A stretch of 64,000 bases of DNA from Saccharibacillus sacchari DSM 19268 (GTDB lineage: Bacteria > Bacillota > Bacilli > Paenibacillales > Paenibacillaceae). Each line of letters opens with the position of its first letter. Positions within the stretch are counted from its first letter, which is position 1. The notes below the pieces were generated by a model. The model had not been told where the DNA came from. It ran no database searches and saw only the letters and a program-made list of their open reading frames with translations. The translations under genes and the position numbers were made by a program. The stretch lies in contig NZ_KK073875.1 in the NCBI RefSeq assembly GCF_000585395.1, forward strand, positions 4,388,524-4,452,523, given 5' to 3'. Below, one piece after another: positions 10,231-17,413 of this stretch.

Positions 10231-10273
10231 AAAAAGGCCCCGCTATTCGGACAAATGTCCAAAGGCGGGGCCT
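10231..10273 (-). terminator. Strong intrinsic terminator between FMN riboswitch and ribE
   Basis: On the minus strand AGGCCCCGC pairs with GCGGGGCCT, with a second internal helix GGAC-ATTT-GTCC, followed by TTTTTG. It lies about 100 nt upstream of the ribE start and about 280 nt downstream of the aptamer, so it sits inside the apparent rib leader. On the plus strand there is no T-run. Confidence 0.75.
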
Positions 10274-10494
10274 GGGATTGAAAAGCGAAAGTTGACGTAT
10301 TTGCCGAAAATTCGGATTGCAAACCAAACAGAAAGCTCCGATACGGAGTTCTGCCGTTTGCATCTGCCTGAATGTCGAAAAGGTCGCCTACGTATCCATG
10401 TGAAAAAATATACGAACAGCTTTAGGCAGAAGCCTACAGCATATTCGCCATGATTCAAAGCATACGTGACGCCGCTTCCCTATACGTATGCCTG
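10274..10494. other. Leader segment with no convincing gene
   Basis: Between the two terminators of the rib leader I see only weak open frames with no ribosome-binding site and no similarity to RibD. A short palindrome GCATACGT/ACGTATGC lies at about 10460-10493. Confidence 0.4.
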
Positions 10495-10516
10495 AAAAAA
10501 CCAACAAAGTCGGTAT
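10495..10516 (-). terminator. Candidate expression-platform terminator of the FMN riboswitch
   Basis: About 40 nt after the aptamer on the minus strand, ACCGAC-TTT-GTTGGT (one G-U pair) is followed by six T. This is the expected position for a ligand-stabilised terminator. The antiterminator partner was not worked out. Confidence 0.55.
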
Positions 10517-10556
10517 TCTTGCAGACGTACCTATGGCAAATACGACGGTTCGTTTT

Positions 10557-10716
10557 CTCTTTCTCCCATCCAGACTTTAACTGTCGGTCCCGGAATCGCA
10601 CCAGGTCAGCCGGTCGGTTTCTTGTATAGGAAACCGACCGGGTCACGGACTTCGGTCTTTTGCACATACAAAAGGCCGTCACCGCCGGTGGGGAATTTCG
10701 CCCCGCCCCGAAAGAG
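10557..10716 (-). promoter_or_regulatory. FMN riboswitch (RFN element)
   Basis: All hallmark segments are readable on the minus strand in order: P1 arm CTCTTTC, then CGGGGCGGGGCGAAATTCCC, ACCGGCGGT, a variable hairpin GGTCGGTTTC/GAAACCGACC, CTGACCTGGTGCGATTCC, GGGACCGACAGT, AGTCTGGATGGGAG and the closing P1 arm GAAAGAG. It should lower rib operon transcription when FMN is plentiful. Confidence 0.96.
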
Positions 10717-10769
10717 TATTTTGTTGTAAGTATTACCTTGTGAGTTACCGAAGTACGGTATTCGTTATG

Positions 10770-10798
10770 ATGGTAGCACGGTTGAAAAAGAATTGCAA
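10770..10798 (-). promoter_or_regulatory. SigmaA-type promoter of the rib operon
   Basis: Minus strand TTGCAA, 17-nt spacer, TACCAT, placed about 50 nt upstream of the FMN aptamer. Confidence 0.65.
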
Positions 10799-10811
10799 CG
10801 ACGGGTAGAGG

Positions 10812-10851
10812 AACATGTTTATAGGGTACGTAAGTATCCTATAAACATGTT
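10812..10851 (+). promoter_or_regulatory. Long perfect hairpin with GTAA tetraloop upstream of the DUF3221 gene
   Basis: AACATGTTTATAGG pairs perfectly with CCTATAAACATGTT; the helix continues through GTAC/GTAT (one G-U pair) to a GTAA loop, 18 pairs in all. An oligo-T run follows at 10854-10861 and then the ribosome-binding site of the next gene. It resembles a terminator, but its only downstream neighbour is that gene, so an attenuator in its leader is possible. Confidence 0.6.
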
Positions 10852-10875
10852 TGATTTTTTTTAAGGAGTGACGAT

Positions 10876-11286
10876 ATGAAAGCTTTTTGTTTAAGCGGGA
10901 TTTTGTTGTTGGGCGTCGTTTGCGGTTGTTCGGCGGAAGCGGAGACGCGAATTACGGCAGAGCAGGACCTGTCGGAAGGCATCAGCAATTCTGGCGTGAT
11001 TATTGATAAGCAGGATGGGCGCGTTCTTTTGGTTCCCAGCGCGGAAAAGCAGGATATTTTGAATGGCGCTGTCGATAACATATTGGCGGAACACAACGAA
11101 AATGCGATCTGGGTCCGCGTTCCGAGCGATGATTATTCAACCGTTTCCGAAGGAGATATTATCCGATATTTCGGAGAAGGAGTTATTGCGGTTGATGCTT
11201 CTTTTCCTGCACAAACGGAAGCCGCTCGGATCGAAATACAGAAGCCGGCTGATTGGACTGATGAAGAGCGTGCGAGGTTGGAGTGA
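10876..11286 (+). CDS. Predicted DUF3221 (YobA-like) lipoprotein
   Basis: Small exported protein of 136 residues; function unknown. Seen: signal peptide with hydrophobic stretch CLSGILLLGVV and a lipobox-like VCGC, so C18 is the likely lipidated residue. The mature part carries the DUF3221 pattern seen in B. subtilis YobA: GVIIDKQDGRVLLVP, then NAIWVRVPSDD, then VSEGDIIRYFGEGVI, ending with IEIQKPADWTDEE. SD AAGGAG precedes the ATG, and a long hairpin lies directly upstream. Recognised by pattern only. Confidence 0.75.
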   Translation: MKAFCLSGILLLGVVCGCSAEAETRITAEQDLSEGISNSGVIIDKQDGRVLLVPSAEKQDILNGAVDNILAEHNENAIWVRVPSDDYSTVSEGDIIRYFGEGVIAVDASFPAQTEAARIEIQKPADWTDEERARLE

Positions 11287-11297
11287 TTCGGACAAAA

Positions 11298-11343
11298 AAG
11301 AGGCTGTTCCAAGCTTTAACGTTAGCTTTGGAGACAGCCTCTT
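11298..11343. terminator. Bidirectional terminator after the DUF3221 gene
   Basis: AGAGGCTGT pairs with ACAGCCTCT, with an internal CCAAGCT/AGCTTTGG helix and an A-run upstream. It serves the lipoprotein gene on plus and possibly the convergent small gene on minus. Confidence 0.75.
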
Positions 11344-11378
11344 GCGTATTTGCGAAAATCCTTAATCGCAACCCGGAC

Positions 11379-11645
11379 TCAACGCTTCTTCTTGCGGTTT
11401 TGGTTCGACTTCGGTGCTGCCGATCCGCCTTTGTTGTGCGGATTTCGCTTGACGCTAGGCGTTGGAGCAGGCGGAGCCGATCTGAATTTATGCTTTTTCC
11501 CGGAGTACCAAAATCCCCAGGCGCAGATGACGAGGATCATGAACGGATACATGGCGGTACCGTTAGGCCACGGGAGGACAAGCAACATCAGGAGTGCGAT
11601 CACGAAGAAAATGGCGTAGCCGACTTGAAAAATACGATGCATCAT
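11379..11645 (-). CDS. Small membrane protein of unknown function
   Basis: 88 residues. An N-terminal transmembrane helix (FQVGYAIFFVIALLMLLVL, ~6-24) is followed by a second hydrophobic stretch (MYPFMILVICAWGFWY, ~32-47). The tail is basic and Pro/Ser/Asn-rich, ends NQNRKKKR, and is probably cytosolic. SD AAAGGAG lies 9 nt before the first of two ATGs. I do not recognise a family. It is monocistronic, between two terminators. Confidence 0.7.
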   Translation of the reverse strand: MMHRIFQVGYAIFFVIALLMLLVLPWPNGTAMYPFMILVICAWGFWYSGKKHKFRSAPPAPTPSVKRNPHNKGGSAAPKSNQNRKKKR

Positions 11646-11757
11646 GGGATAAAGCTCCTTTTTCGGGTGGTATCAGATGTGCAAAACTTAGTTAATTTAA
11701 CTATACACTATCTATCGCGAAAACGGTTAACTTTGATGTTGCATGCTTGATTTACGC

Positions 11758-11802
11758 AAAAAAGCAGCGTTAGGCAGATATAATCCGCCCACGCTGCTTT
11801 TT
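11758..11802. terminator. Terminator downstream of ppiB
   Basis: AAAGCAGCGT pairs perfectly with ACGCTGCTTT, with T-runs in both directions. Confidence 0.85.
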
Positions 11803-11815
11803 ATCGAATCAAAAA

Positions 11816-12250
11816 TTACTCCGTTACAACCTTAACTTCTTTCATCTTGTCGCCTTGTTTGACGCTGTCGATCAGTTCCATGCCGCTGATAACTTTACCG
11901 AACACCGTGTGAACGCCGTCCAGGTGAGGTTGCGGGCCGTAGCAGATGAAGAATTGGCTGCCGCCCGTGTTTTTACCCGCGTGAGCCATCGACAGAACGC
12001 CTTTGGCATGCTTCGTCGTGTTGGTCGAAGTTTCGCAGTCGATCTGCCAGCCCGGGCCGCCGGTGCCTGTGCCGTTCGGGCATCCGCCTTGAGCGACGAA
12101 GCCCGGGATTACGCGGTGGAAAGACAGGCCGTTATAGAAACCGGAGTTTGCCAGTTTCTCGAAGTTTGCTACCGTGTTCGGTGCTTCTTCCGGGTAAAAT
12201 TCGATTTCGACGTTACCGCCGTTTTCAAGCTCGATATATCCTTTTTTCAT
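11816..12250 (-). CDS. ppiB: Peptidyl-prolyl cis-trans isomerase, cyclophilin type
   Basis: Cytosolic protein-folding catalyst. 144 residues with the cyclophilin core: [13 protein letters not shown] (catalytic arginine), [20 protein letters not shown] and [14 protein letters not shown]. No signal peptide. Of two in-frame ATGs I choose 12250, because AAGGAG is 9 nt upstream; the other (12259) would overlap the SD. Its neighbour lysA matches the B. subtilis lysA-ppiB order. Confidence 0.95.
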   Translation of the reverse strand: MKKGYIELENGGNVEIEFYPEEAPNTVANFEKLANSGFYNGLSFHRVIPGFVAQGGCPNGTGTGGPGWQIDCETSTNTTKHAKGVLSMAHAGKNTGGSQFFICYGPQPHLDGVHTVFGKVISGMELIDSVKQGDKMKEVKVVTE

Positions 12251-12330
12251 CAAATTCATCTCCTTAAAGTTCGTATGTTGCGCGATTTGGCCGAAAGCTT
12301 TTCAAACCGAACGCTTCGGCGACCTTAACC

Positions 12331-12359
12331 AGTTTACCCGAAACCGGCAAACAAAGCAA
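12331..12359 (-). promoter_or_regulatory. SigmaA-type promoter of ppiB
   Basis: Minus strand TTGCTT, 17-nt spacer, TAAACT, about 80 nt upstream of the ppiB start. Confidence 0.55.
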
Positions 12360-12626
12360 AGTGTACAGAAAAGAAACGAAGGATTCGACGCAACCTGCTT
12401 TGCTCGAAAGACGAGTGCGCAACGAGACGACTTACGTATCCGGGCTAAGCAAGCTGCCGCATACAAATACCTGCGTATCTCCATTTATTTTCTCCATAAA
12501 CAAGCTATCCAGAAAAATAACTGTACATATGCAGATAATTCCAATAGAGAAATAACGTTCGCGATAATCGAACTTTTCCGCAAGCCTCAAATTGCTTTCA
12601 TACGCCATGCTTTACAAAAACAGATC

Positions 12627-12651
12627 AAAAAAGACGGCTTTCGCCGCCTTT
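12627..12651 (-). terminator. Terminator of lysA
   Basis: Minus strand GGCGGC-GAAA-GCCGTC followed by TTTTTT; a compact hairpin with a GNRA loop. Confidence 0.85.
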
Positions 12652-12716
12652 TCCGATCTGTTCGGTATTCGTCTATATCGACTTCTGCTCGTTTCTGTTC
12701 GTTAGCCGCAGCTCAC

Positions 12717-14051
12717 TTACTTCGCTTCTACGCCTTGTTTCTCCAAGCGAGCCGGAATCACGTCGTTGCCCGTGATGTTGTCCAGACTCTCGCGACGCAC
12801 GACCAGGTCGCTGGAACCGTCTTTAACGAATACGACAGCCGGACGGCGGATCCGGTTGTAGTTGCTCGCCATCGCATAGTTGTAAGCGCCCGTGCAAGCT
12901 ACAGCCAGCAGATCGCCGGTGTTCGGCGTCGGTAGTTCCACGTTCCAGATCAGCATATCGCCACTTTCGCAGCATTTGCCGGCAATGGAGACCGTTTCTT
13001 CGTTCGCATCTCCGGCACGGTTGGCCAGCAGCGCTTCGTATTTGGATTCATACAGGGCCGGACGCGGGTTGTCAGTCATGCCGCCGTCTACCGCCACGTA
13101 TTTGCGTACGCCCGGGATGTCTTTGCTGGTGCCTACCGTGTACAGCGTCGTGCCTGCATCGCCTACGATGCTGCGGCCCGGCTCTACCCAGATTTGCGGC
13201 AGCTGCGCGCTGATTCCTTCGAAGTATTTCTTCACTGCATCCGTAATCGCTTTAACATAAGCTGCCACTTCCAGCGGCGTGTCGCCTTCCGTATAACGGA
13301 TGCCGAATCCGCCGCCCAGGTTCACGACTTTGAATTCAACGCCCAATTGTTCCTTAACGCCGCGCGCAAAACCGGCTACGCGCTCGACCGCCATCTCGAA
13401 ACCGTCCGTCTCGAAGATTTGCGAACCGATATGGGAGTGCAGACCGAGCAGCTCCAGGTTAGGCAGCGATGCAGCTGTTTTCACCGCTTCGATCGCGGTG
13501 CCGTTTTGGATATCGAACCCGAATTTCGAGTCCGTTTGACCCGTGGAAATGTATTCGTGCGTATGTGCTTCAACGCCCGGCGTTACGCGAAGAAGAATGC
13601 TCACTTTCACGCCGCGGCCTGCCGCGATCGCCTGAAGCATCTGCAATTCCGTAAAGTTGTCTGCTACGAAACAGCCGATTTTGGCATCCAGCGCCATTTC
13701 GATTTCGTCCGGCGTTTTGTTGTTGCCGTGGAAGTGAATCCGATCCGCCGGGAATCCGGCTTGAAGCGCGGTATGCAGTTCGCCGTCGGATACCACGTCG
13801 AGCGACAATCCTTCTTCGTCGGCGATGCGGCACATTGCTAGCGTACTAAAGGCTTTGCTTGCGTAAGCAACCTGGAAAGTCAAACCGGACGCTTCGAACG
13901 CTTGGCGATATTCGCGGGCGCGACGGCGGATCAGTTCTTCGTCCATGATATAAAGCGGAGTGCCGTACGTTTGCTTCAATTCGACAACGTCGCAGCCTCC
14001 GATTTCCAAATGCCCTGCGGCATTGATTTTGCTCGTTCCGTGCAGATACAT
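12717..14051 (-). CDS. lysA: Diaminopimelate decarboxylase
   Basis: Last step of lysine synthesis: PLP-dependent decarboxylation of meso-diaminopimelate. 444 residues. Seen: PLP lysine in FQVAYASKAFS (alanine-racemase-fold barrel), FHGNNKTPDE, GLHSHIGSQ, the glycine-rich NLGGGFGIRY phosphate loop, EPGRSIVGDAG, and the C-terminal domain with KCCESGD and CTGAYNYAMASNYN. SD GGAGGAATTC is close to the ATG. In B. subtilis the spoIIA and spoVA operons lie between this gene and punA; here punA follows directly upstream. Confidence 0.97.
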   Translation of the reverse strand: MYLHGTSKINAAGHLEIGGCDVVELKQTYGTPLYIMDEELIRRRAREYRQAFEASGLTFQVAYASKAFSTLAMCRIADEEGLSLDVVSDGELHTALQAGFPADRIHFHGNNKTPDEIEMALDAKIGCFVADNFTELQMLQAIAAGRGVKVSILLRVTPGVEAHTHEYISTGQTDSKFGFDIQNGTAIEAVKTAASLPNLELLGLHSHIGSQIFETDGFEMAVERVAGFARGVKEQLGVEFKVVNLGGGFGIRYTEGDTPLEVAAYVKAITDAVKKYFEGISAQLPQIWVEPGRSIVGDAGTTLYTVGTSKDIPGVRKYVAVDGGMTDNPRPALYESKYEALLANRAGDANEETVSIAGKCCESGDMLIWNVELPTPNTGDLLAVACTGAYNYAMASNYNRIRRPAVVFVKDGSSDLVVRRESLDNITGNDVIPARLEKQGVEAK

Positions 14052-14127
14052 ATGAATTCCTCCGATGTGTTCCGGGCTTTAATTTCTTCCGTTTAAACAA
14101 ATAAGGCCTGCCCCGGGATTTGTACCC

Positions 14128-14133
14128 AGTATA
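14128..14133 (-). promoter_or_regulatory. Putative -10 element of lysA
   Basis: TATACT on the minus strand about 75 nt upstream of lysA; the -35 is weak. An imperfect hairpin (AAGGTCTG/CAGGCCTT) spans it. Confidence 0.35.
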
Positions 14134-14205
14134 ACAGACCTTACATCCGGCACTGAATGGATTAAAGCGCAGTTGTTTTGTATTTTTGTTCGATAGCCAA
14201 CCTGC

Positions 14206-15042
14206 TTACATATTCGGAATGATTTCCAGCACAAGATTGAGGAACTTTTCCTTGACCAATTCCGCAGTTTCCATCACTTCGCTGTGGGACAAAGGTTGAT
14301 CCAGGATACCGGCAGCCATATTAGTGATGCAAGAAATGCCGAGCACTTCAATGCCCGCATGACGCGCGACAATCGTCTCGGAAACGGTCGACATGCCTAC
14401 GGCATCCGCGCCCAACGTACGCAGCATGCGAATCTCGGACGGGGTCTCGTACGACGGGCCGAGCAGACCTGCGTATACGCCTTCTTTAAAAACAAAGTCT
14501 TGCTTGCTCGCCGCTGTCTTCGCCACTTCACGCAGTCTGCGACTGTATGCCTCGGACATGTCCGGGAAACGAACGCCGAGCGTATCGTCGTTCGGGCCGA
14601 TCAGCGGACTTTTAGCCGTCAGATTGAGATGATCCGACAACAGCATCAGATCGCCCGGATGGAACGAGGTGTTGACGCCGCCGGCCGCATTCGTCACCAA
14701 CAATCCGCTTACTCCGAGCGCTTTCATAACACGCACCGGGAATGCCGTGACTTGCGGGCCGTAGCCTTCATACATATGGAAACGGCCTTTCATCATCACC
14801 ACCGGACGCCCTTGAATCGTGCCAAGCAATAATTCGCCTTCGTGTCCTTCTACAGTCGAAGTCGGAAAATGCGGAATATCTTCATAAGCAATAGACACGG
14901 CATTTTCAATCAAGTTTGCGAGAATCCCCAGACCCGAGCCGAGAATCAGACCAATTTCCGGCTTCAGATTCGTTCGCGAACGGATATAATCCGCCGCCTC
15001 CTGGATACTGCCTGTGATCATTTGCGGTGTAGTCATCCTCAT
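14206..15042 (-). CDS. punA: Purine-nucleoside phosphorylase, trimeric PNP family
   Basis: Phosphorolysis of (deoxy)guanosine and inosine for purine salvage. 278 residues, low-molecular-mass PNP class. Seen: phosphate-binding ILGSGLG and FHMYEG, the histidine in VEGHEG, VTNAAGGVN with its substrate-binding asparagine, GPSYETPSEIRML, and CITNMAAG. The start may be 15042 or 15036 (MTTPQ); both lie behind GGAG. It is followed upstream by xerD, as in B. subtilis, although drm, which separates them there, is absent. Confidence 0.94.
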   Translation of the reverse strand: MRMTTPQMITGSIQEAADYIRSRTNLKPEIGLILGSGLGILANLIENAVSIAYEDIPHFPTSTVEGHEGELLLGTIQGRPVVMMKGRFHMYEGYGPQVTAFPVRVMKALGVSGLLVTNAAGGVNTSFHPGDLMLLSDHLNLTAKSPLIGPNDDTLGVRFPDMSEAYSRRLREVAKTAASKQDFVFKEGVYAGLLGPSYETPSEIRMLRTLGADAVGMSTVSETIVARHAGIEVLGISCITNMAAGILDQPLSHSEVMETAELVKEKFLNLVLEIIPNM

Positions 15043-15088
15043 TCACGCTCCGTTCCTATATTTTCGATCGCTAGAATAAAGCTGATTT

Positions 15089-15973
15089 TTACGCCCGCGG
15101 GTGATGCAGTTCATAAACTTCCTTCATGTTTCGCTTCATCACATGGGTATAGATCTGCGTAGTCGAAATATCCGAGTGACCGAGCATCTCCTGAACCGAA
15201 CGCAAGTCCGCACCGTTTTCAAGCAGATGAGCCGCAAAAGAGTGGCGCAGCGTATGCGGCGTAATATCCGTCTCGATTCCCGCAGCAGAAGCGTATTTTT
15301 TGATAATCTTCCAGAAGCCCTGCCGAGTCAATCTCGTACCCAATTGATTCAAAAATAAAGCCTCTTCCCCGCTTCGCTTCAGCAGTTGGTCGCGCATCGG
15401 GCCGAGATATGCCGACACAGCTTCTGCCGTCATCCGGCCGATCGGTACAATCCGTTCCTTGCCGGCAGCGCCGCAACGCAGAAACTTAAGCTCCAGATCG
15501 ATGTCTCCCATATTTAACGAAATGAGTTCGGATACCCGAATACCTGTCGCGTACAACGCTTCCAGCATCGCTTTGTCACGCACGCCTTGGGCACCGGACA
15601 GATCCGGGGCTCCCAACAACCGCTCCACTTCAGCTACAGTCAATACCACCGGCAACTTTTTCTCCGGCTTAGGCGTGTCCAAATCCATCGATGGATCTTG
15701 CACGACGAGCGACTGCCGGATCAGATAGTGGAAAAAGGAACGAATGGAGACCGAAGCGCGAATGACCGTGGACGACGCCTTGCCCGAACGTTTCATCTCA
15801 TTCAGATAAGCAGCGATATGCGACTTGCGAACCTCGTCTACAGCCGTCAATCCTCGCCCCTCCGCAAACGCAATAAACTGCGCCAGATCGCGTCGATACG
15901 ATTCCAACGTGCTCGCGGAACGTCCTTTTTCCTCCGACATATAGGTTATAAACGCGTCCAAATGCGTATTCAC
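15089..15973 (-). CDS. xerD: Tyrosine recombinase XerD
   Basis: Site-specific recombinase resolving chromosome dimers at dif. 294 residues: SAM-like N-terminal domain (DAFITYMSEEKGRSASTLESY) and catalytic domain with the first arginine in YATGIRVSELI, the HTLRHSFAAHLLENGADL box, LGHSDISTTQIYTHV with the nucleophilic tyrosine, and the usual C-terminal helix. The start is GTG at 15973 behind GGAGGAGGTCC. The chromosomal context (fur, punA) marks it as the housekeeping enzyme, not a mobile-element integrase. Confidence 0.95.
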   Translation of the reverse strand: MNTHLDAFITYMSEEKGRSASTLESYRRDLAQFIAFAEGRGLTAVDEVRKSHIAAYLNEMKRSGKASSTVIRASVSIRSFFHYLIRQSLVVQDPSMDLDTPKPEKKLPVVLTVAEVERLLGAPDLSGAQGVRDKAMLEALYATGIRVSELISLNMGDIDLELKFLRCGAAGKERIVPIGRMTAEAVSAYLGPMRDQLLKRSGEEALFLNQLGTRLTRQGFWKIIKKYASAAGIETDITPHTLRHSFAAHLLENGADLRSVQEMLGHSDISTTQIYTHVMKRNMKEVYELHHPRA

Positions 15974-16158
15974 TAGTGGACCTCCTCCAAACTCTCCTCA
16001 GGAAAGCCGCTTGCTCCCCGTTCAGGCGGACCGCCGAATCCCTTTTGAACATATAGATTCCACGGAGAAAAGTAATTTCCTTCTTAAAAGATGAATTTCC
16101 GTATTTAAGCGACAGCGAATATAGGGAATATTTCCGCGTTTTTAAAATTTTCACCATC

Positions 16159-16202
16159 AAAAAAGCTCCGATGGATCGTAATGATCCGTCGGAGCCGACT
16201 TT
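16159..16202 (-). terminator. Terminator of fur
   Basis: Minus strand CTCCGACGGATC / GATCCATCGGAG with one wobble or mismatch, followed by TTTTTTG. Confidence 0.85.
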
Positions 16203-16255
16203 AACATGCTTAATCGCCTTACATCGAACGAAATCCGCTCGGACCCCGCCGCCGC

Positions 16256-16711
16256 TTACGCGTTATCTTCTTCTTTCGCTCTGCAACGATGGCAGATCCC
16301 CTGAAAGTCGAGTCGGTGATCCAAAACGGTAAACCGGTATTCTTTCTCCAGTCGTTCTTCCAGCGGCAACAGCCAGTCTTCGCGAATCTCGTCCATCGTC
16401 CCGCACTGCACGCAGATTAGATGGTGGTGATGGTGCTTGTTCGATTCGCCCCGCAGATCATAACGCGAAACGCCGTCCCCGAAGTTGAGCTTCTCTACCA
16501 CGTGCATTTCGCTGAGCAGTTCCAGCGTGCGGTACACGGTTGCCAGGCCGATCTCCGGCGCCTTCTCCTTGACCAGCATGAACACGTCTTCCGCGCTCAG
16601 ATGGTCTTCTTCGTTTTCCAGCAAAACGCGAACGGTGGCTTCCCGCTGGGGCGTCAATTTGTATCCCTTGGACTGCAGCTGTTGTTTAATTTTATCGATC
16701 CGCGCTTCCAT
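16256..16711 (-). CDS. fur: Ferric uptake regulator family repressor
   Basis: Metal-dependent repressor, probably of iron uptake genes. 151 residues: N-terminal winged helix (KGYKLTPQREATVRVLLEN, GLATVYRTLELL) and dimerisation domain with the metal-ligand motif NKHHHHHLICVQCGTMDE and a second Cys pair near the C terminus (ICHRC). The start at 16711 is behind GGAGGAGAAGCT; a longer form from 16771 lacks a good SD. The position next to xerD supports Fur rather than PerR or Zur. Confidence 0.92.
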   Translation of the reverse strand: MEARIDKIKQQLQSKGYKLTPQREATVRVLLENEEDHLSAEDVFMLVKEKAPEIGLATVYRTLELLSEMHVVEKLNFGDGVSRYDLRGESNKHHHHHLICVQCGTMDEIREDWLLPLEERLEKEYRFTVLDHRLDFQGICHRCRAKEEDNA

Positions 16712-16823
16712 AGCTTCTCCTCCCCCTCGGAGCATGCCCGTTCTTGCCGGCCGTTCTCCAGTCAAACTCACGTTCCCTATTATAGAAGTTACAGGGCTTT
16801 AAAGTCAAACGTTTACGGCACGT

Positions 16824-17387
16824 TCACAGCGGCCATTTGCCCGTCAACTCGCGGATTTGCCAAGCGTATACGGCCATAATCGTCTTCGCGTCGCTGATCC
16901 GTCCCGCGCGCATATGCTCAAAGGCCTCGTCCAGCGTGATTTCGGTCAGTTCCAAAAACTCGTCTTCATCCGGCTGAAGCGTTCCGGCCGTCAGCTCCTC
17001 CGCCACGTAGAAATGGATAATTTCGTCCGCGAATCCCGGTGACGTATAAAAAGAAGACAGATGGATCAGCTCCGGGGCTTTATAGCCGGTCTCTTCCTCC
17101 AACTCACGCGCTGCCGCTTCGCGAGGGTCTTCGCCCGGCTCCAGTTTTCCCGCCGGAATTTCGATCTCCGTACGGCCGAGCGGCTGACGGAACTGCTCGA
17201 CGACAAGCAGCTTGCCTTCGCGGATCGGCAGCACCGCTACCGCACCCGGATGCTTGACGATTTCGCGGCTGGCCGTTGTTCCGTCGGACAATTCGACCGT
17301 ATCAATCTGAACCTTGATGATTCTTCCGTCAAAGATCGGCTTACTATCCAGTGTTTTTTCCCACAGTTTTTCTTTACCTGCTTCCAT
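16824..17387 (-). CDS. nudF: Nudix hydrolase, ADP-ribose pyrophosphatase family
   Basis: Probably hydrolyses ADP-ribose or related nucleoside diphosphate sugars. 187 residues. The Nudix box is complete: G-KLEPG-E-DPREAAA-REL-EEETGY (fits GX5EX7REUXEEXGU). ADP-ribose-class features include QFRQPLGRTEIEIPAGK upstream of the box and FYTSPGF about 15 residues after it. It lies between fur and the M20 peptidase gene, 26 nt from the latter. B. subtilis spoIIM, normally near fur, is absent from the 112-nt gap. Confidence 0.9.
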   Translation of the reverse strand: MEAGKEKLWEKTLDSKPIFDGRIIKVQIDTVELSDGTTASREIVKHPGAVAVLPIREGKLLVVEQFRQPLGRTEIEIPAGKLEPGEDPREAAARELEEETGYKAPELIHLSSFYTSPGFADEIIHFYVAEELTAGTLQPDEDEFLELTEITLDEAFEHMRAGRISDAKTIMAVYAWQIRELTGKWPL

Positions 17388-17413
17388 GAACGTTTCCGCC
17401 TCTCTTGCTGGAT

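Larger units (their letters stand above)
12251..12716. other. Intergenic region between ppiB and lysA
   Basis: It holds the ppiB promoter (12331-12359) and the lysA terminator (12627-12651). I see no convincing gene in the remaining ~350 bases; open frames lack ribosome-binding sites. In B. subtilis these two genes are close neighbours. Confidence 0.6.

Noticed and set aside
10130-10560. Possible ribD remnant between the FMN riboswitch and ribE
   Set aside because: No frame shows the deaminase motif (HAE, PCxxxxxxPPC) or a reductase segment; only short frames without ribosome-binding sites are present.
12251-12716. Small gene upstream of ppiB (minus-strand frame around 12302-12484)
   Set aside because: Basic, Cys/Arg-rich translation without an SD; the region is better explained by the ppiB promoter and lysA terminator.
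15089-15973. XerD as an integrase marking a mobile element
   Set aside because: It lies in the conserved fur-xerD-punA housekeeping order, with no attachment-site duplication or mobile-element genes nearby.
15973-16083. Short minus-strand frame ending TAG on the xerD GTG start, translating as FSPWNLYVQKGFGGPP and on
   Set aside because: A stop codon lies directly upstream and there is no ATG, GTG or TTG in frame, so it is not a gene. It could be the decayed end of the yqzK/DUF4227 gene that usually precedes xerD, but 36 residues are too few to say.
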